A stretch of 64,000 bases of DNA, taken from Arthrobacter sp. efr-133-R2A-120 (GTDB taxonomy: Bacteria > Actinomycetota > Actinomycetes > Actinomycetales > Micrococcaceae). Numbering within the stretch: the first letter of the stretch is position 1; the number at the start of each line of letters is the position of its first letter. This document shows, piece by piece, positions 16,471 to 23,475 of this stretch. The notes below the pieces were generated by a model. The model made no database searches. It saw only the letters and a list, made by a program, of their open reading frames with translations, and was not told the origin of the DNA. The stretch covers positions 145,704 through 209,703 of the forward strand of contig NZ_JARVRF010000002.1 in assembly GCF_030209835.1 (NCBI RefSeq). The letters are read 5' to 3'. The translations under genes and the position numbers were made by a program.

Positions 16471-17439
16471 CTACCTGCCGTTGAGCAAATGGTCGGGCAT
16501 CCGGTTTCCGGGAGCCCTTCCGCGGATCTCCAGCAGTTCGCGGGCGTGGGCGTGAAGGCGACGATCCTCGTCGGTTTCCGGAACCCAGGGTGGGATCGGA
16601 ACGGACGTGCCGGTCTTGTCCCTGGCCACCATGACCGTGAGGCAATAGGTGGTCAGGTTCATCTCGCGGGTCTTGGGGTTTCCGGAGCGCACATGGACCG
16701 CAATATGCATGCCTTTATGGCCTGTGTAGACGAGGCGGGCTTCGACTTCCACCACGTCGCCGATCAACAGTGGTCGGTAGAAGCGCACGCCGCCGGAGAA
16801 CACGGCCACGGTGTCCTTGCCGCAATAGCGGGAAGCGCAGACGTAGGCGGCCTCATCGATCCACTTCATGACGATGCCGCCATGGACTTTCCCGCCCCAG
16901 TTCACATCGGTGGGGGCTGCCATGAAGCGGAGAACAACGCGCTCGGCCGTGCCGGCGTCGGTATATTCCTGCGCGTTCATGGCTTCGACGATCTTTTCCC
17001 GCACGGCGATTCGCGCGAGGGCGCTGTTGCGCTGCTCGATTTCCTCCGGCGTCGCTGGCTCGAACTGGGGGACTGGAACCGGGCGGCCGTCGGGACCGAC
17101 CGCAACGAAGATCACCAGGCACTGGCTGCGCATCGTGGCCGGGCCGCCCTTGGGGTCGCCGGAGGACACGATGGTCCGGATGTGCATGGAAGAGCGGCCC
17201 GTGTAGACGATGGTCGCTTCCACCTCGACCATGTCCCCGCTGTTCACGGGGTCGGCGAAATGGATGTTGCCCACGTAAGCCGTGACGCAATAGGACTTCG
17301 CCCAGCCAACAGCTGCCGCGTACGCGGCCTTGTCCACCCACTCAAGGACTGTGCCGGCGTCGACGGACCCGCTGTGTCCGACGTCGGTGGGGGAAGCAAG
17401 GAACCGCAACGTGACGGAGTGGGAGGGGAGCTCGCTCAT
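16471..17439 (-). CDS. Acyl-CoA thioesterase with two hotdog domains
   Basis: This 322-residue protein contains two tandem hotdog (4HBT) domains and probably hydrolyses acyl-CoA thioesters. Each half carries the same pattern: VTLRFLASPTDVGHSGSVDA with VLEWVDKAAYAAA in the first, and VVLRFMAAPTDVNWGGKVHG with VMKWIDEAAYVCA in the second. Each half also has a later MVEVEATIVYTGRSSMHI / VVEVEARLVYTGHKGMHI repeat. Such double-hotdog enzymes are of the BACH/YciA-related group. The frame stays open upstream to 17643 through a tandem DNA repeat, but the Met at 17439 (MSELPSHSVTLR) begins the domain directly and is the credible start. Confidence 0.9.
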   Translation of the reverse strand: MSELPSHSVTLRFLASPTDVGHSGSVDAGTVLEWVDKAAYAAAVGWAKSYCVTAYVGNIHFADPVNSGDMVEVEATIVYTGRSSMHIRTIVSSGDPKGGPATMRSQCLVIFVAVGPDGRPVPVPQFEPATPEEIEQRNSALARIAVREKIVEAMNAQEYTDAGTAERVVLRFMAAPTDVNWGGKVHGGIVMKWIDEAAYVCASRYCGKDTVAVFSGGVRFYRPLLIGDVVEVEARLVYTGHKGMHIAVHVRSGNPKTREMNLTTYCLTVMVARDKTGTSVPIPPWVPETDEDRRLHAHARELLEIRGRAPGNRMPDHLLNGR

Positions 17440-17488
17440 GACGTGAGTGTATCGACGGCGTGGATGCCGGCGCGCTGTATGACGGGCC

Positions 17489-17602
17489 GGCGACGCCCAC
17501 GCGGCTCCGCGACGCGCAAATGGGTCCGTGACACGCAAAAGGGCTGGCGACGCCCGCGCGGCTCCGCGACGCGCAAATGGGTCCGTGACATGCAAAAGGG
17601 CT
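17489..17602. repeat. Two tandem copies of a 57-base unit
   Basis: Positions 17489-17545 and 17546-17602 are near-identical 57-base units, starting GGCGACGCCC and ending GCAAAAGGGCT, with only two visible differences (one near position 11, one near position 46). A third partial unit begins at 17603 and runs into the hairpin. Because 57 is divisible by three, the repeat also keeps an apparent reading frame open upstream of the thioesterase. Confidence 0.85.
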
Positions 17603-17638
17603 GGCGACGCCCGAATTCGGGAGTCGCCAGCCCTTTGT
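17595..17638 (-). terminator. Hairpin terminator after the doxX-like gene
   Basis: AAAAGGGCTGGCGACgCCCG and its near-exact reverse complement meet at GAATTC (about 17614). The stem is about 20 bp with one or two mismatches. Read on the minus strand it lies about 50 bases after the DoxX stop and is followed by TTTTGC. The left arm is shared with the end of each 57-base tandem unit. Confidence 0.65.
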
Positions 17639-17687
17639 GGCATCGCCGGCGCAATTGGGTGTCGCCAGCGAAGCAGCGCACGCGATC

Positions 17688-18122
17688 CTAGGCGAGAATG
17701 CGCAGCTTGGAACCCCTCCGGCCGAAGACGGCGGCGTCGACGGAGATTCGTCCGGCGCCGGTCAGGGCCACGGCCGCCACTGCGGCCGCGAGGGCCAGGA
17801 CGAGTTCGTATCCGCCCTTGTCGGCAAACAGGCCGGCCGGGGCGTGGACCAGGAACAGGGCACCGAGCATATCCAGTGCAAGGAGAGCGGCGAAGATGCG
17901 CGTCAGCACGCCCGCGATGAGGGCAATGCCTCCGACAAGTTCGATGCTTGCCACGATCGGGGCCACGACGTCGGCAGCAGGAACGCCCATCTTGCCGAAG
18001 GCGGCCTGTGTGCCGGCGATGGTGAACTCATTGAATTTCTGCCAGCCATGCGCGGCGAAGATGAAGCCGACGATGACGCGCAGGACGGTAAGGGCTGTGT
18101 TGGTCAGGGTGGACTGGTTCAT
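17688..18122 (-). CDS. DoxX family membrane protein
   Basis: The 144-residue protein has four hydrophobic helices and the DoxX pattern: LRVIVGFIFAAHGWQKFNEF near residues 14-33 and the GxxA-type segment VAPIVASIELVGGIALIAGV near 56-75. LDMLGALFLVHAPAGLFADK and GGYELVLALAAAVAAVALTG follow. DoxX proteins are small quinol- or redox-associated membrane proteins, some linked to thiol/oxidative stress, with no single defined reaction. The frame runs upstream to 18182, but the Met at 18122 (MNQSTLTNTALT) gives a normal family start. Confidence 0.88.
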   Translation of the reverse strand: MNQSTLTNTALTVLRVIVGFIFAAHGWQKFNEFTIAGTQAAFGKMGVPAADVVAPIVASIELVGGIALIAGVLTRIFAALLALDMLGALFLVHAPAGLFADKGGYELVLALAAAVAAVALTGAGRISVDAAVFGRRGSKLRILA

Positions 18123-18275
18123 GTTTTTGCACCGTTTTCGGGTAGCGGTTGGCTGTCGCGAAGCTCCCAAGACCGGAATCAATTTGTTGAAGCTTCAACT
18201 CAAGCCTTTCCGACTTTGCTTGAAGTGTCAAACAAGCGTGACGCAGTGAGACCGCCTCCGCAGTCCCGGCAGGTC

Positions 18276-18845
18276 CTACCGGCCCTTGCGCTTCGCTTCC
18301 AACCAGGGCTTCAGGAGGCGGGTGGTGACCGGCAGGAAAATGTAGACCATGAGCGGCGTCAGGATGCAGATGTTCAACAGAACCTGGAGAACCAGCGGCC
18401 AGCCCAGGACCAAGGGGTGCAGCAGGAAATTGGCCAGCAGGCTCAAGGGAAAGAACGGCAGGAAGATGCTGACGGCCTGCTTCCATCGCGGCGGCACCAC
18501 CGTCTCCGGGACGGCGAGGTTCACGTCGCCGGGTTGCGAGAACCATCCTTCGATTCCGGAACGGCGCTCCACCCGCGTGACCTCCATGAGCTCAGTGGCG
18601 CTTTCGATCCACCATCGGCGCTCTTCGGATTCCTCCCAAGCCTGCAGGGTTTCAGCATCGGCGAAGCGGTAGAGCATGTGCCATTCATCGGAATCGGCCG
18701 CCGTGCGCACCCATCCTGAACCCAGGTAGCCGGGCCATTCCCGGGCAAGTTCCTGGCCTGCGTGGGCCCATGCGTTGGCTTGGCGCGTGTAACCGGGAGT
18801 AATGGTGCGGGCGACGGAAACGGTGATGGGATGCTGGAGCGACAC
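18276..18845 (-). CDS. Antibiotic-biosynthesis-monooxygenase-like protein with C-terminal membrane helices
   Basis: The N-terminal half of this 189-residue protein is an ABM-type dimeric alpha/beta-barrel domain: ITVSVARTITPGYTRQANAW near residue 7, GYLGSGWVRTAADSDEWHML near 39, then ADAETLQAWEESEERRWW. The C-terminal half has two hydrophobic helices (ILFLPFFPLSLLANFLLHP-like and ILTPLMVYIFLPVTTRLL) and a basic tail. This matches the conserved actinobacterial 'ABM plus membrane' proteins of unknown function. It is divergent from the MATE transporter gene with 40 bases between starts, so they may share a control region. Confidence 0.82.
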   Translation of the reverse strand: MSLQHPITVSVARTITPGYTRQANAWAHAGQELAREWPGYLGSGWVRTAADSDEWHMLYRFADAETLQAWEESEERRWWIESATELMEVTRVERRSGIEGWFSQPGDVNLAVPETVVPPRWKQAVSIFLPFFPLSLLANFLLHPLVLGWPLVLQVLLNICILTPLMVYIFLPVTTRLLKPWLEAKRKGR

Positions 18846-18885
18846 CTCAACAATCTACTCGCCGGTGCCCCGCTAGGCTGGGAAA

Positions 18886-20229
18886 GTGCCCCAAACAGTG
18901 ACCCGTCCCACCACGCCCTCCACTTCCCGCGAGATCCTGCGCCTGGCTGTCCCCGCCTTTGGGGCGCTCATCGCCGAACCCCTCTTCCTCTTGGCCGACT
19001 CGGCCATTGTGGGCCACCTTGGCGTCCCTCAACTTGCCGGAGTCGGGCTGGCCTCCACCCTGCTGTACACCGCCGTCGGACTCATGGTCTTTCTGGCATA
19101 TTCGACAACTCCTGCCGTGGCCCGGGCGATCGGGGACGGAAAGCTCGCCAAAGCGCTGGCCGCAGGTCGCGACGGCGTCTGGCTGGCCTTGTTGCTAGGC
19201 ACCGTCCTGGCCGTGGCCGGTTTCCTCGCGGCCGAGCCGCTCGTCGGGCTGCTTGGAGCCGGTGGCGAGGTGCAGGCATATGCCGTCGAGTACTTGCGCT
19301 GGTCGATGCCAGGACTCGTAGCCATGCTCCTGATCTTCGCTGGCACCGGCGTCTTGCGCGGACTACAGGACACCCGCACCCCCTTGGTGGTCGCAACAGC
19401 GGGCTTCGCCATCAACATTGCCCTGAACTGGACCCTCGTCTACGGGCTGCATTTATCCGTGGCGGGGTCAGCTATCGGTACCAGCATTGCGCAATGGGCC
19501 ATGGCTGCCGTCTATTTGGTGATGGTGGGACGGAATGCCCGGCGCCACGGGGTTTCATTGCGACCGGACTGGCGCGGAATCCGCACGATGACCTCCGTGG
19601 GTTCATGGCTCATGCTCCGCACCCTCAGCCTGCGCCTGGCTATCCTGGCCACCGTCCTGGTGGTCACGTCCCAAGGGTCCGTGAACCTCGCTGCGCACCA
19701 GCTCGCGATGACCATTTTCTCCTTCCTCGCCTTCGCCCTGGACGCCTTGGCGATTGCTGCGCAGGCCCTCATCGGCAAGGAACTCGGCGCCTCCCATCCG
19801 GCTCGGGCGCGCGATCTCACCCGCACGATGATCCGCTGGGGTGTGGGCTTCGGCGTCGTGACCGGTGTACTCCTCGCGGTCGCCGCTCCGTGGGTGGGCT
19901 TCCTCTTCACCTCCGACGCCAGCGTCCAGTCCGCGCTCACCGCGGCACTGTGGGTGCTCGCCGTCGGGCAGCCTCTCGGCGGCTACGTCTTCGTCCTGGA
20001 CGGCGTCCTGATCGGTGCGGGCGATGCCCGCTACCTGGCGATTGCCGGCGCCGTGAACCTCGCGGTCTATCTGCCGCTCTTGGTGGCAGTCCACGTGACA
20101 AAGCCCGACGGCGCGGCGGGGCTCGTCTGGCTCTGGGTCACGTTCGCGCTGGGCTACATGATGGCCCGCGGGGTCACGCTGGGGCTGCGTGCCCGCTCTG
20201 ACAAATGGATGGTCCTCGGTTCGCACTAA
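18886..20229 (+). CDS. MATE family efflux transporter (DinF-like)
   Basis: This 447-residue, roughly 12-helix membrane protein belongs to the MATE family of Na+- or H+-driven multidrug exporters, closest to the DinF branch. Typical text includes ILRLAVPAFGALIAEPLFLL near the N-terminus and ADSAIVGHLGVPQLAGVGLA. YTAVGLMVFLAYSTTPAVAR follows, and the second half repeats the fold with LAAHQLAMTIFSFLAFALDA and IAAQALIGKELGA. The GTG start at 18886 fits the predicted mRNA. The next membrane protein gene starts 9 bases after its stop, suggesting co-transcription. Confidence 0.92.
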   Translation: MPQTVTRPTTPSTSREILRLAVPAFGALIAEPLFLLADSAIVGHLGVPQLAGVGLASTLLYTAVGLMVFLAYSTTPAVARAIGDGKLAKALAAGRDGVWLALLLGTVLAVAGFLAAEPLVGLLGAGGEVQAYAVEYLRWSMPGLVAMLLIFAGTGVLRGLQDTRTPLVVATAGFAINIALNWTLVYGLHLSVAGSAIGTSIAQWAMAAVYLVMVGRNARRHGVSLRPDWRGIRTMTSVGSWLMLRTLSLRLAILATVLVVTSQGSVNLAAHQLAMTIFSFLAFALDALAIAAQALIGKELGASHPARARDLTRTMIRWGVGFGVVTGVLLAVAAPWVGFLFTSDASVQSALTAALWVLAVGQPLGGYVFVLDGVLIGAGDARYLAIAGAVNLAVYLPLLVAVHVTKPDGAAGLVWLWVTFALGYMMARGVTLGLRARSDKWMVLGSH

Positions 20230-20238
20230 ACTGGACTG

Positions 20239-20793
20239 GTGACTCTCCCCACCTCTTCAGCGACTTCATCCACGCCTTCAGCAACCGGACTCTGGAAGCC
20301 CGTACTTCTCCGCGCCGGTGCTGCGCTGGTGTTTGGAGCCGTGACCGTCTTCTGGGGCTCGCCATCCGTTCACGTTCTGGCCTGGGCTACAGGGCTCTAC
20401 CTGCTCGCAACCGCGGGCGGCGCGTTCCTGGCTGCGAGTGTTCCGGCGGCCGCGGCTGTGGTCGTTGGCCTGGCAGGGGTGGGTGCCTTGATTACGCAGT
20501 CCGACACGGGGGTTGGCGTTTCCGCGCTCGTAGGGTTGCTGGTGCTCGGGGTGTTTGAGCTGGTCCAGGGATTCCGGCAGCGCGGACAGCATGTGCTTGC
20601 CCGCGACTGGATCATTTCCGGTGTGGTGGGCATCGGCACCGCCGTTGCGTTGCCGTTCTTCATCAGCCTTGGAGCGCACGCGCTTCTCGGTGTTGCCGGC
20701 GGTGGCGCCATCATCTCGGGAGTCTTGTGGGTGCTGTCCGGGCTGAGCCTCCGGCACGATGGGCGAAGCCCCTCCGCTGAGGCCGTAAACTAG
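20239..20793 (+). CDS. Small integral membrane protein, unknown function
   Basis: The 184-residue protein has a Ser/Thr-rich N-terminus and about six hydrophobic segments. These include VLLRAGAALVFGAVTVFW near residue 22, LAWATGLYLLATAGGAFLAA near 48, VGVSALVGLLVLGVFELVQG near 91 and a Gly-rich LLGVAGGGAIISGVLWVLSG near 150. The layout resembles HdeD/DUF308-type proteins but no motif is decisive. It starts with GTG only 9 bases after the MATE gene, so the two are probably one operon. Confidence 0.72.
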   Translation: MTLPTSSATSSTPSATGLWKPVLLRAGAALVFGAVTVFWGSPSVHVLAWATGLYLLATAGGAFLAASVPAAAAVVVGLAGVGALITQSDTGVGVSALVGLLVLGVFELVQGFRQRGQHVLARDWIISGVVGIGTAVALPFFISLGAHALLGVAGGGAIISGVLWVLSGLSLRHDGRSPSAEAVN

Positions 20794-20866
20794 TAGTCGT
20801 ACGTTCTACCCTTCGTAGAACTTTCAAGGCGCGAACGGCGCCAACACCCACATTGGAGGAATGACC

Positions 20867-21211
20867 TTGGCTGACCAAAAACCAGGAGAGCCGCGCAAGA
20901 TGCGGACCTCGGTTAAGGGACCGCTGATGTTCTCCGCGTTTTGGGGCGTCGTGATCTTTTTCGCCGTGCTGATTTTCGCCTCCGGCGGGAGCGCCCGGAC
21001 TCCGCGCTTTGACCTCGCCTTTACGGGCGCCGGCATCGCCTTCATTGTGAGCCTTGTCCTCGCCGCAATGCTTTCCATGAGCCACAAGGAAAACGCCGAG
21101 CACCTCGGCAAGGGCTCGGGCGTCAACCTGAGTTCCAGGAAGCCGGGCCAAGGTCACGGTTCTGCGGCCCCCCATGCGGGCAGCGAGACGGAAACCCCCG
21201 ACGCCGACTAG
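20867..21211 (+). CDS. Small two-helix membrane protein, unknown function
   Basis: The 114-residue protein has two hydrophobic helices (LMFSAFWGVVIFFAVLIFAS near residues 21-40, and FTGAGIAFIVSLVLAAMLSM near 52-71). A polar, His/Gly/Ser-rich tail follows. Function is not recognisable. GGAGGA at 20855-20860 directly abuts the in-frame ATG at 20861, so the TTG at 20867, six bases beyond, is the better spaced start; the ATG would add two residues. It may be transcribed with the preceding membrane-protein genes or from its own promoter in the 70-base gap. Confidence 0.7.
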   Translation: MADQKPGEPRKMRTSVKGPLMFSAFWGVVIFFAVLIFASGGSARTPRFDLAFTGAGIAFIVSLVLAAMLSMSHKENAEHLGKGSGVNLSSRKPGQGHGSAAPHAGSETETPDAD

Positions 21212-21231
21212 GCCGTCCTAGCCTCGTATCC

Positions 21232-21321
21232 CGTCACGCCACGCAACTTTTGCCGGCTGGCGACCCCGGAAACTCGCGGCAGGCCGCCGTCGTGCGCCCC
21301 GAAAAGTTGTTCCGCGTGACG
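21232..21321. repeat. Family C palindromic intergenic repeat, copy 2
   Basis: The left end CGTCACGCCACGCA is identical to that at 6212-6225 and is followed by ACTTTTGCC. The right end AAAAGTTGTTCCGCGTGACG approximates its reverse complement. This copy lies between convergent genes, the small membrane protein (+) and the CGNR protein (-), where it could also terminate transcription. Confidence 0.7.
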
Positions 21322-21332
21322 CTCGCGCCGGC

Positions 21333-21881
21333 TCACTCCGTACCTGAGGCCTTTCGGGCCCGGTAGGCGGCCACGTGGGTTCGGTTGGCGCAGTTGCCGG
21401 TATCGCAATAGAGCTTGGAACGGTTGCGGCTCAAGTCCAGCACAACCGCGTCGCAATCGTCTGCCGCGCACACCCGCAGGCGGTCCATTTCCTTGCTGCG
21501 GATGACGTCGACGAGTGCCATGGCAGCCTCCGTCCCCATGCGTTCCGCGAGGGGCGCTTCAGGAGTGGTGGCGTGCAAGTGCCAATCCCAATGGTCGTGC
21601 TTGACCAGCTGGGGAAGTGCACGCGCGTCGGTGAGGAGTTGGTTGACGGTCTTTGCGGCCGCGTCCTCGTCCGCTGTCCACAGGGAAGCCAACTGGCTCC
21701 GCAGGCGCTTCACGCTGGCCAATTCCGCCGCGGTTCCCTCCCTGGTCCCCGTGAATTCTTCCGCGTCGAGGAAGGCGTGGAGCTCGGCTGCACCCGTGAG
21801 GGATTCGGTCCCGTTGGCGGCCGTATTGATCAAATTGACCACGGTTCGAAGCGCCACTTCAGTGTCAGGTGCAAAAAGCAC
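21333..21881 (-). CDS. CGNR zinc-finger-type protein (variant motif)
   Basis: The 182-residue protein matches the ABATE/CGNR family of presumed stress-related regulators. An alpha-helical N-terminal region (residues 1-130) is followed by a C-terminal zinc-finger-like segment, RLRVCAADDCDAVVLDLSRN then SKLYCDTGNCANRTHVAAYR. Four cysteines are in place, but the namesake CGNR reads CANR here. AAGGAG on the minus strand just before 21881 supports the start. It is divergent from the EamA transporter gene with 70 bases between starts, so it may control that transporter; this is inference from position. Confidence 0.87.
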   Translation of the reverse strand: MLFAPDTEVALRTVVNLINTAANGTESLTGAAELHAFLDAEEFTGTREGTAAELASVKRLRSQLASLWTADEDAAAKTVNQLLTDARALPQLVKHDHWDWHLHATTPEAPLAERMGTEAAMALVDVIRSKEMDRLRVCAADDCDAVVLDLSRNRSKLYCDTGNCANRTHVAAYRARKASGTE

Positions 21882-21951
21882 TTTGACTCCTTACATCTCT
21901 CGGGGGTATTGTCAGCAGCGTAACCCATTTTACTCCTGACAGGAGGCTGCT

Positions 21952-22983
21952 GTGTCAGCTGCAACAAACCGGGCTGGTGCTGCGGGCTTCATGGCGTCGG
22001 GCCTGGGGCTCGCGCTCTTTTCCTCAGCTGTTTTCGGCTTGTCCGGCTCGTTCGCCAAGTCGCTCCTGGAAACCGGGTGGACCCCCGGCGCGGCAGTTGC
22101 CATCCGCTTGAGCGGTGCCTCACTCATCTTGGTGATCCCGGCCGTCGTCGCTCTCCGGGGCCGTTGGCACCAGCTCAAGGACAATTGGCTCACCATCCTG
22201 TTGTTCGGCGTGATTGGCGTCGCCGGGTGTCAGCTTTTCTACTTCAACGCGGTATCCAAGCTGTCCGTGGGTGTCGCCCTCCTGCTCGAATACCTCGCGC
22301 CAACCATGATCGTCTTGTGGCTCTGGGTCGCGAGCCGACGCCGCCCCCGGGCCCTCACCGCTATTGGAACGCTGCTTTCCCTCGGCGGGCTCGTCCTGGT
22401 GCTTGATCTCACCGGCTCTGTGAAGGTGGACTTCATTGGCGTCCTGTGGGGCATGGCCGCAGCCGTCTGCCTGGTCATCTACTTCTTCATCACCGCCAAG
22501 CAGAACGACACATTGCCGCCCATCGTGCTGGCCGCAGGCGGTCTCATGGCAGGTTCAATCCTTATCTGGATTGCCGGCGGGACCGGTCTGCTGACCATGA
22601 CTTTCGCCACCGCGGATACGCAACTCGGGCCGTGGACAACGCCGTGGTGGGTCTCGATCGCCGGCCTCGTCATCCTGTCCACCGTGCTGTCTTACGTTAC
22701 GGGGATCATGGCTGCCCGAAGCCTTGGTTCCAAGGTGGCTTCCTTTGTCTCGCTCACGGAGGTGTTGTTTGCCGTCGTGTGGGCCTGGCTTCTCCTGGCC
22801 GAATTGCCCGGAGCCATCCAGCTCGTGGGCGGGGCACTCATCGTGTGCGGGGTGGTTCTGGTGCGAATCGACGAGCTACGGGCTGACAAGCGCGATGCCG
22901 CCGGATTCGGCGAAGACCACACGGCCCTTGAGCTTGACCACGCGAACGACGTCGAGCCGGTTCCCTCGGAGAGGGTGCTCTGA
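21952..22983 (+). CDS. EamA/DMT family transporter
   Basis: This 343-residue membrane protein of the drug/metabolite transporter superfamily has ten predicted helices in two EamA repeats. Repeat one begins GLALFSSAVFGLSGSFAKSL and repeat two begins FIGVLWGMAAAVCLVIYFFI. GSKVASFVSLTEVLFAVVWA with LPGAIQLVGGALIVCGVVLV completes the second. The hydrophilic C-terminus is about 45 residues. Members export amino acids or other metabolites; the substrate here is not readable. Start is GTG 21952, with AGGAGG at 21940-21945. Divergent from the CGNR regulator-like gene. Confidence 0.9.
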   Translation: MSAATNRAGAAGFMASGLGLALFSSAVFGLSGSFAKSLLETGWTPGAAVAIRLSGASLILVIPAVVALRGRWHQLKDNWLTILLFGVIGVAGCQLFYFNAVSKLSVGVALLLEYLAPTMIVLWLWVASRRRPRALTAIGTLLSLGGLVLVLDLTGSVKVDFIGVLWGMAAAVCLVIYFFITAKQNDTLPPIVLAAGGLMAGSILIWIAGGTGLLTMTFATADTQLGPWTTPWWVSIAGLVILSTVLSYVTGIMAARSLGSKVASFVSLTEVLFAVVWAWLLLAELPGAIQLVGGALIVCGVVLVRIDELRADKRDAAGFGEDHTALELDHANDVEPVPSERVL

Positions 22984-23088
22984 AACAATCTCCGGTGGTC
23001 CCGCAGCTACGACTTCAGGACCTTTGTCAGGGCTCAGATATCGCTTCAAGGGGTCCCGGCACGGGAGAGCGGGGCCTAGCATGTTGAT

Positions 23089-23361
23089 ATGTGCCGGAAC
23101 ATTCACACTCTCCACAATTTTGAGCCACGAGCCACCTCTGCGGAGGTGGAAGCCGCAGCCCTGCAATACGTGCGCAAGATCAGTGGCACGACGAAGCCCT
23201 CGAAGGTCAACGAGGAAGCGTTCGCCGAGGCTGTCCATGAGATCGCGCACATCACCCAGCACCTGCTCGATTCCCTCGTGACCCATGCGCCAGCGCGCAA
23301 CCGCGACGAGGAGGCGGCAAAAGCCAGGGCCCGGGCAGCCGTTCGTTTCGGAACGGCCTAG
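23089..23361 (+). CDS. DUF2277 family protein
   Basis: A 90-residue soluble protein that begins MCRNIHTLHNFEPRAT and continues with AALQYVRKISGTTKPSKVNE, both diagnostic of DUF2277, a widespread small family of unknown function. The rest is helical and ends in a basic Ala/Arg-rich tail. It stands alone between the EamA gene and the convergent copA gene. Confidence 0.88.
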   Translation: MCRNIHTLHNFEPRATSAEVEAAALQYVRKISGTTKPSKVNEEAFAEAVHEIAHITQHLLDSLVTHAPARNRDEEAAKARARAAVRFGTA

Positions 23362-23383
23362 CTTCCCCCAAACTGCTAGCTTC

Positions 23384-23456
23384 CCCCAAACTAACTGGCA
23401 GTTGTTGCCGTTCTCACGCCGGATAACGACAACAACTGCGAGTCAGTTGGGTGGGG
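23384..23456. repeat. Family B palindromic intergenic repeat, copy 1
   Basis: The arms start CCCCaAACTAACT and end AGTcAGTTgGGtGGGG-like, with inner CAGTTGTTG pairing to CAACAACTG and CGTT to AACG around a loop near 23415-23424. The right half AACGACAACAACTGCGAGTC closely matches the right half of the copy at 53992-54057. It lies between convergent genes (DUF2277 and copA) and may act as a bidirectional terminator. Confidence 0.75.
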
Positions 23457-23475
23457 CCCACGGTGACGGTGGGGG

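Noticed and set aside
17489..17640. A CRISPR-like array
   Set aside because: The units are directly adjacent without spacers, only two full copies exist and no cas genes are in the window.
17440..17643. An N-terminal extension of the thioesterase encoded by the 57-base repeat
   Set aside because: The extension is a repeat-derived peptide with no family match, and the Met at 17439 starts the hotdog domain.
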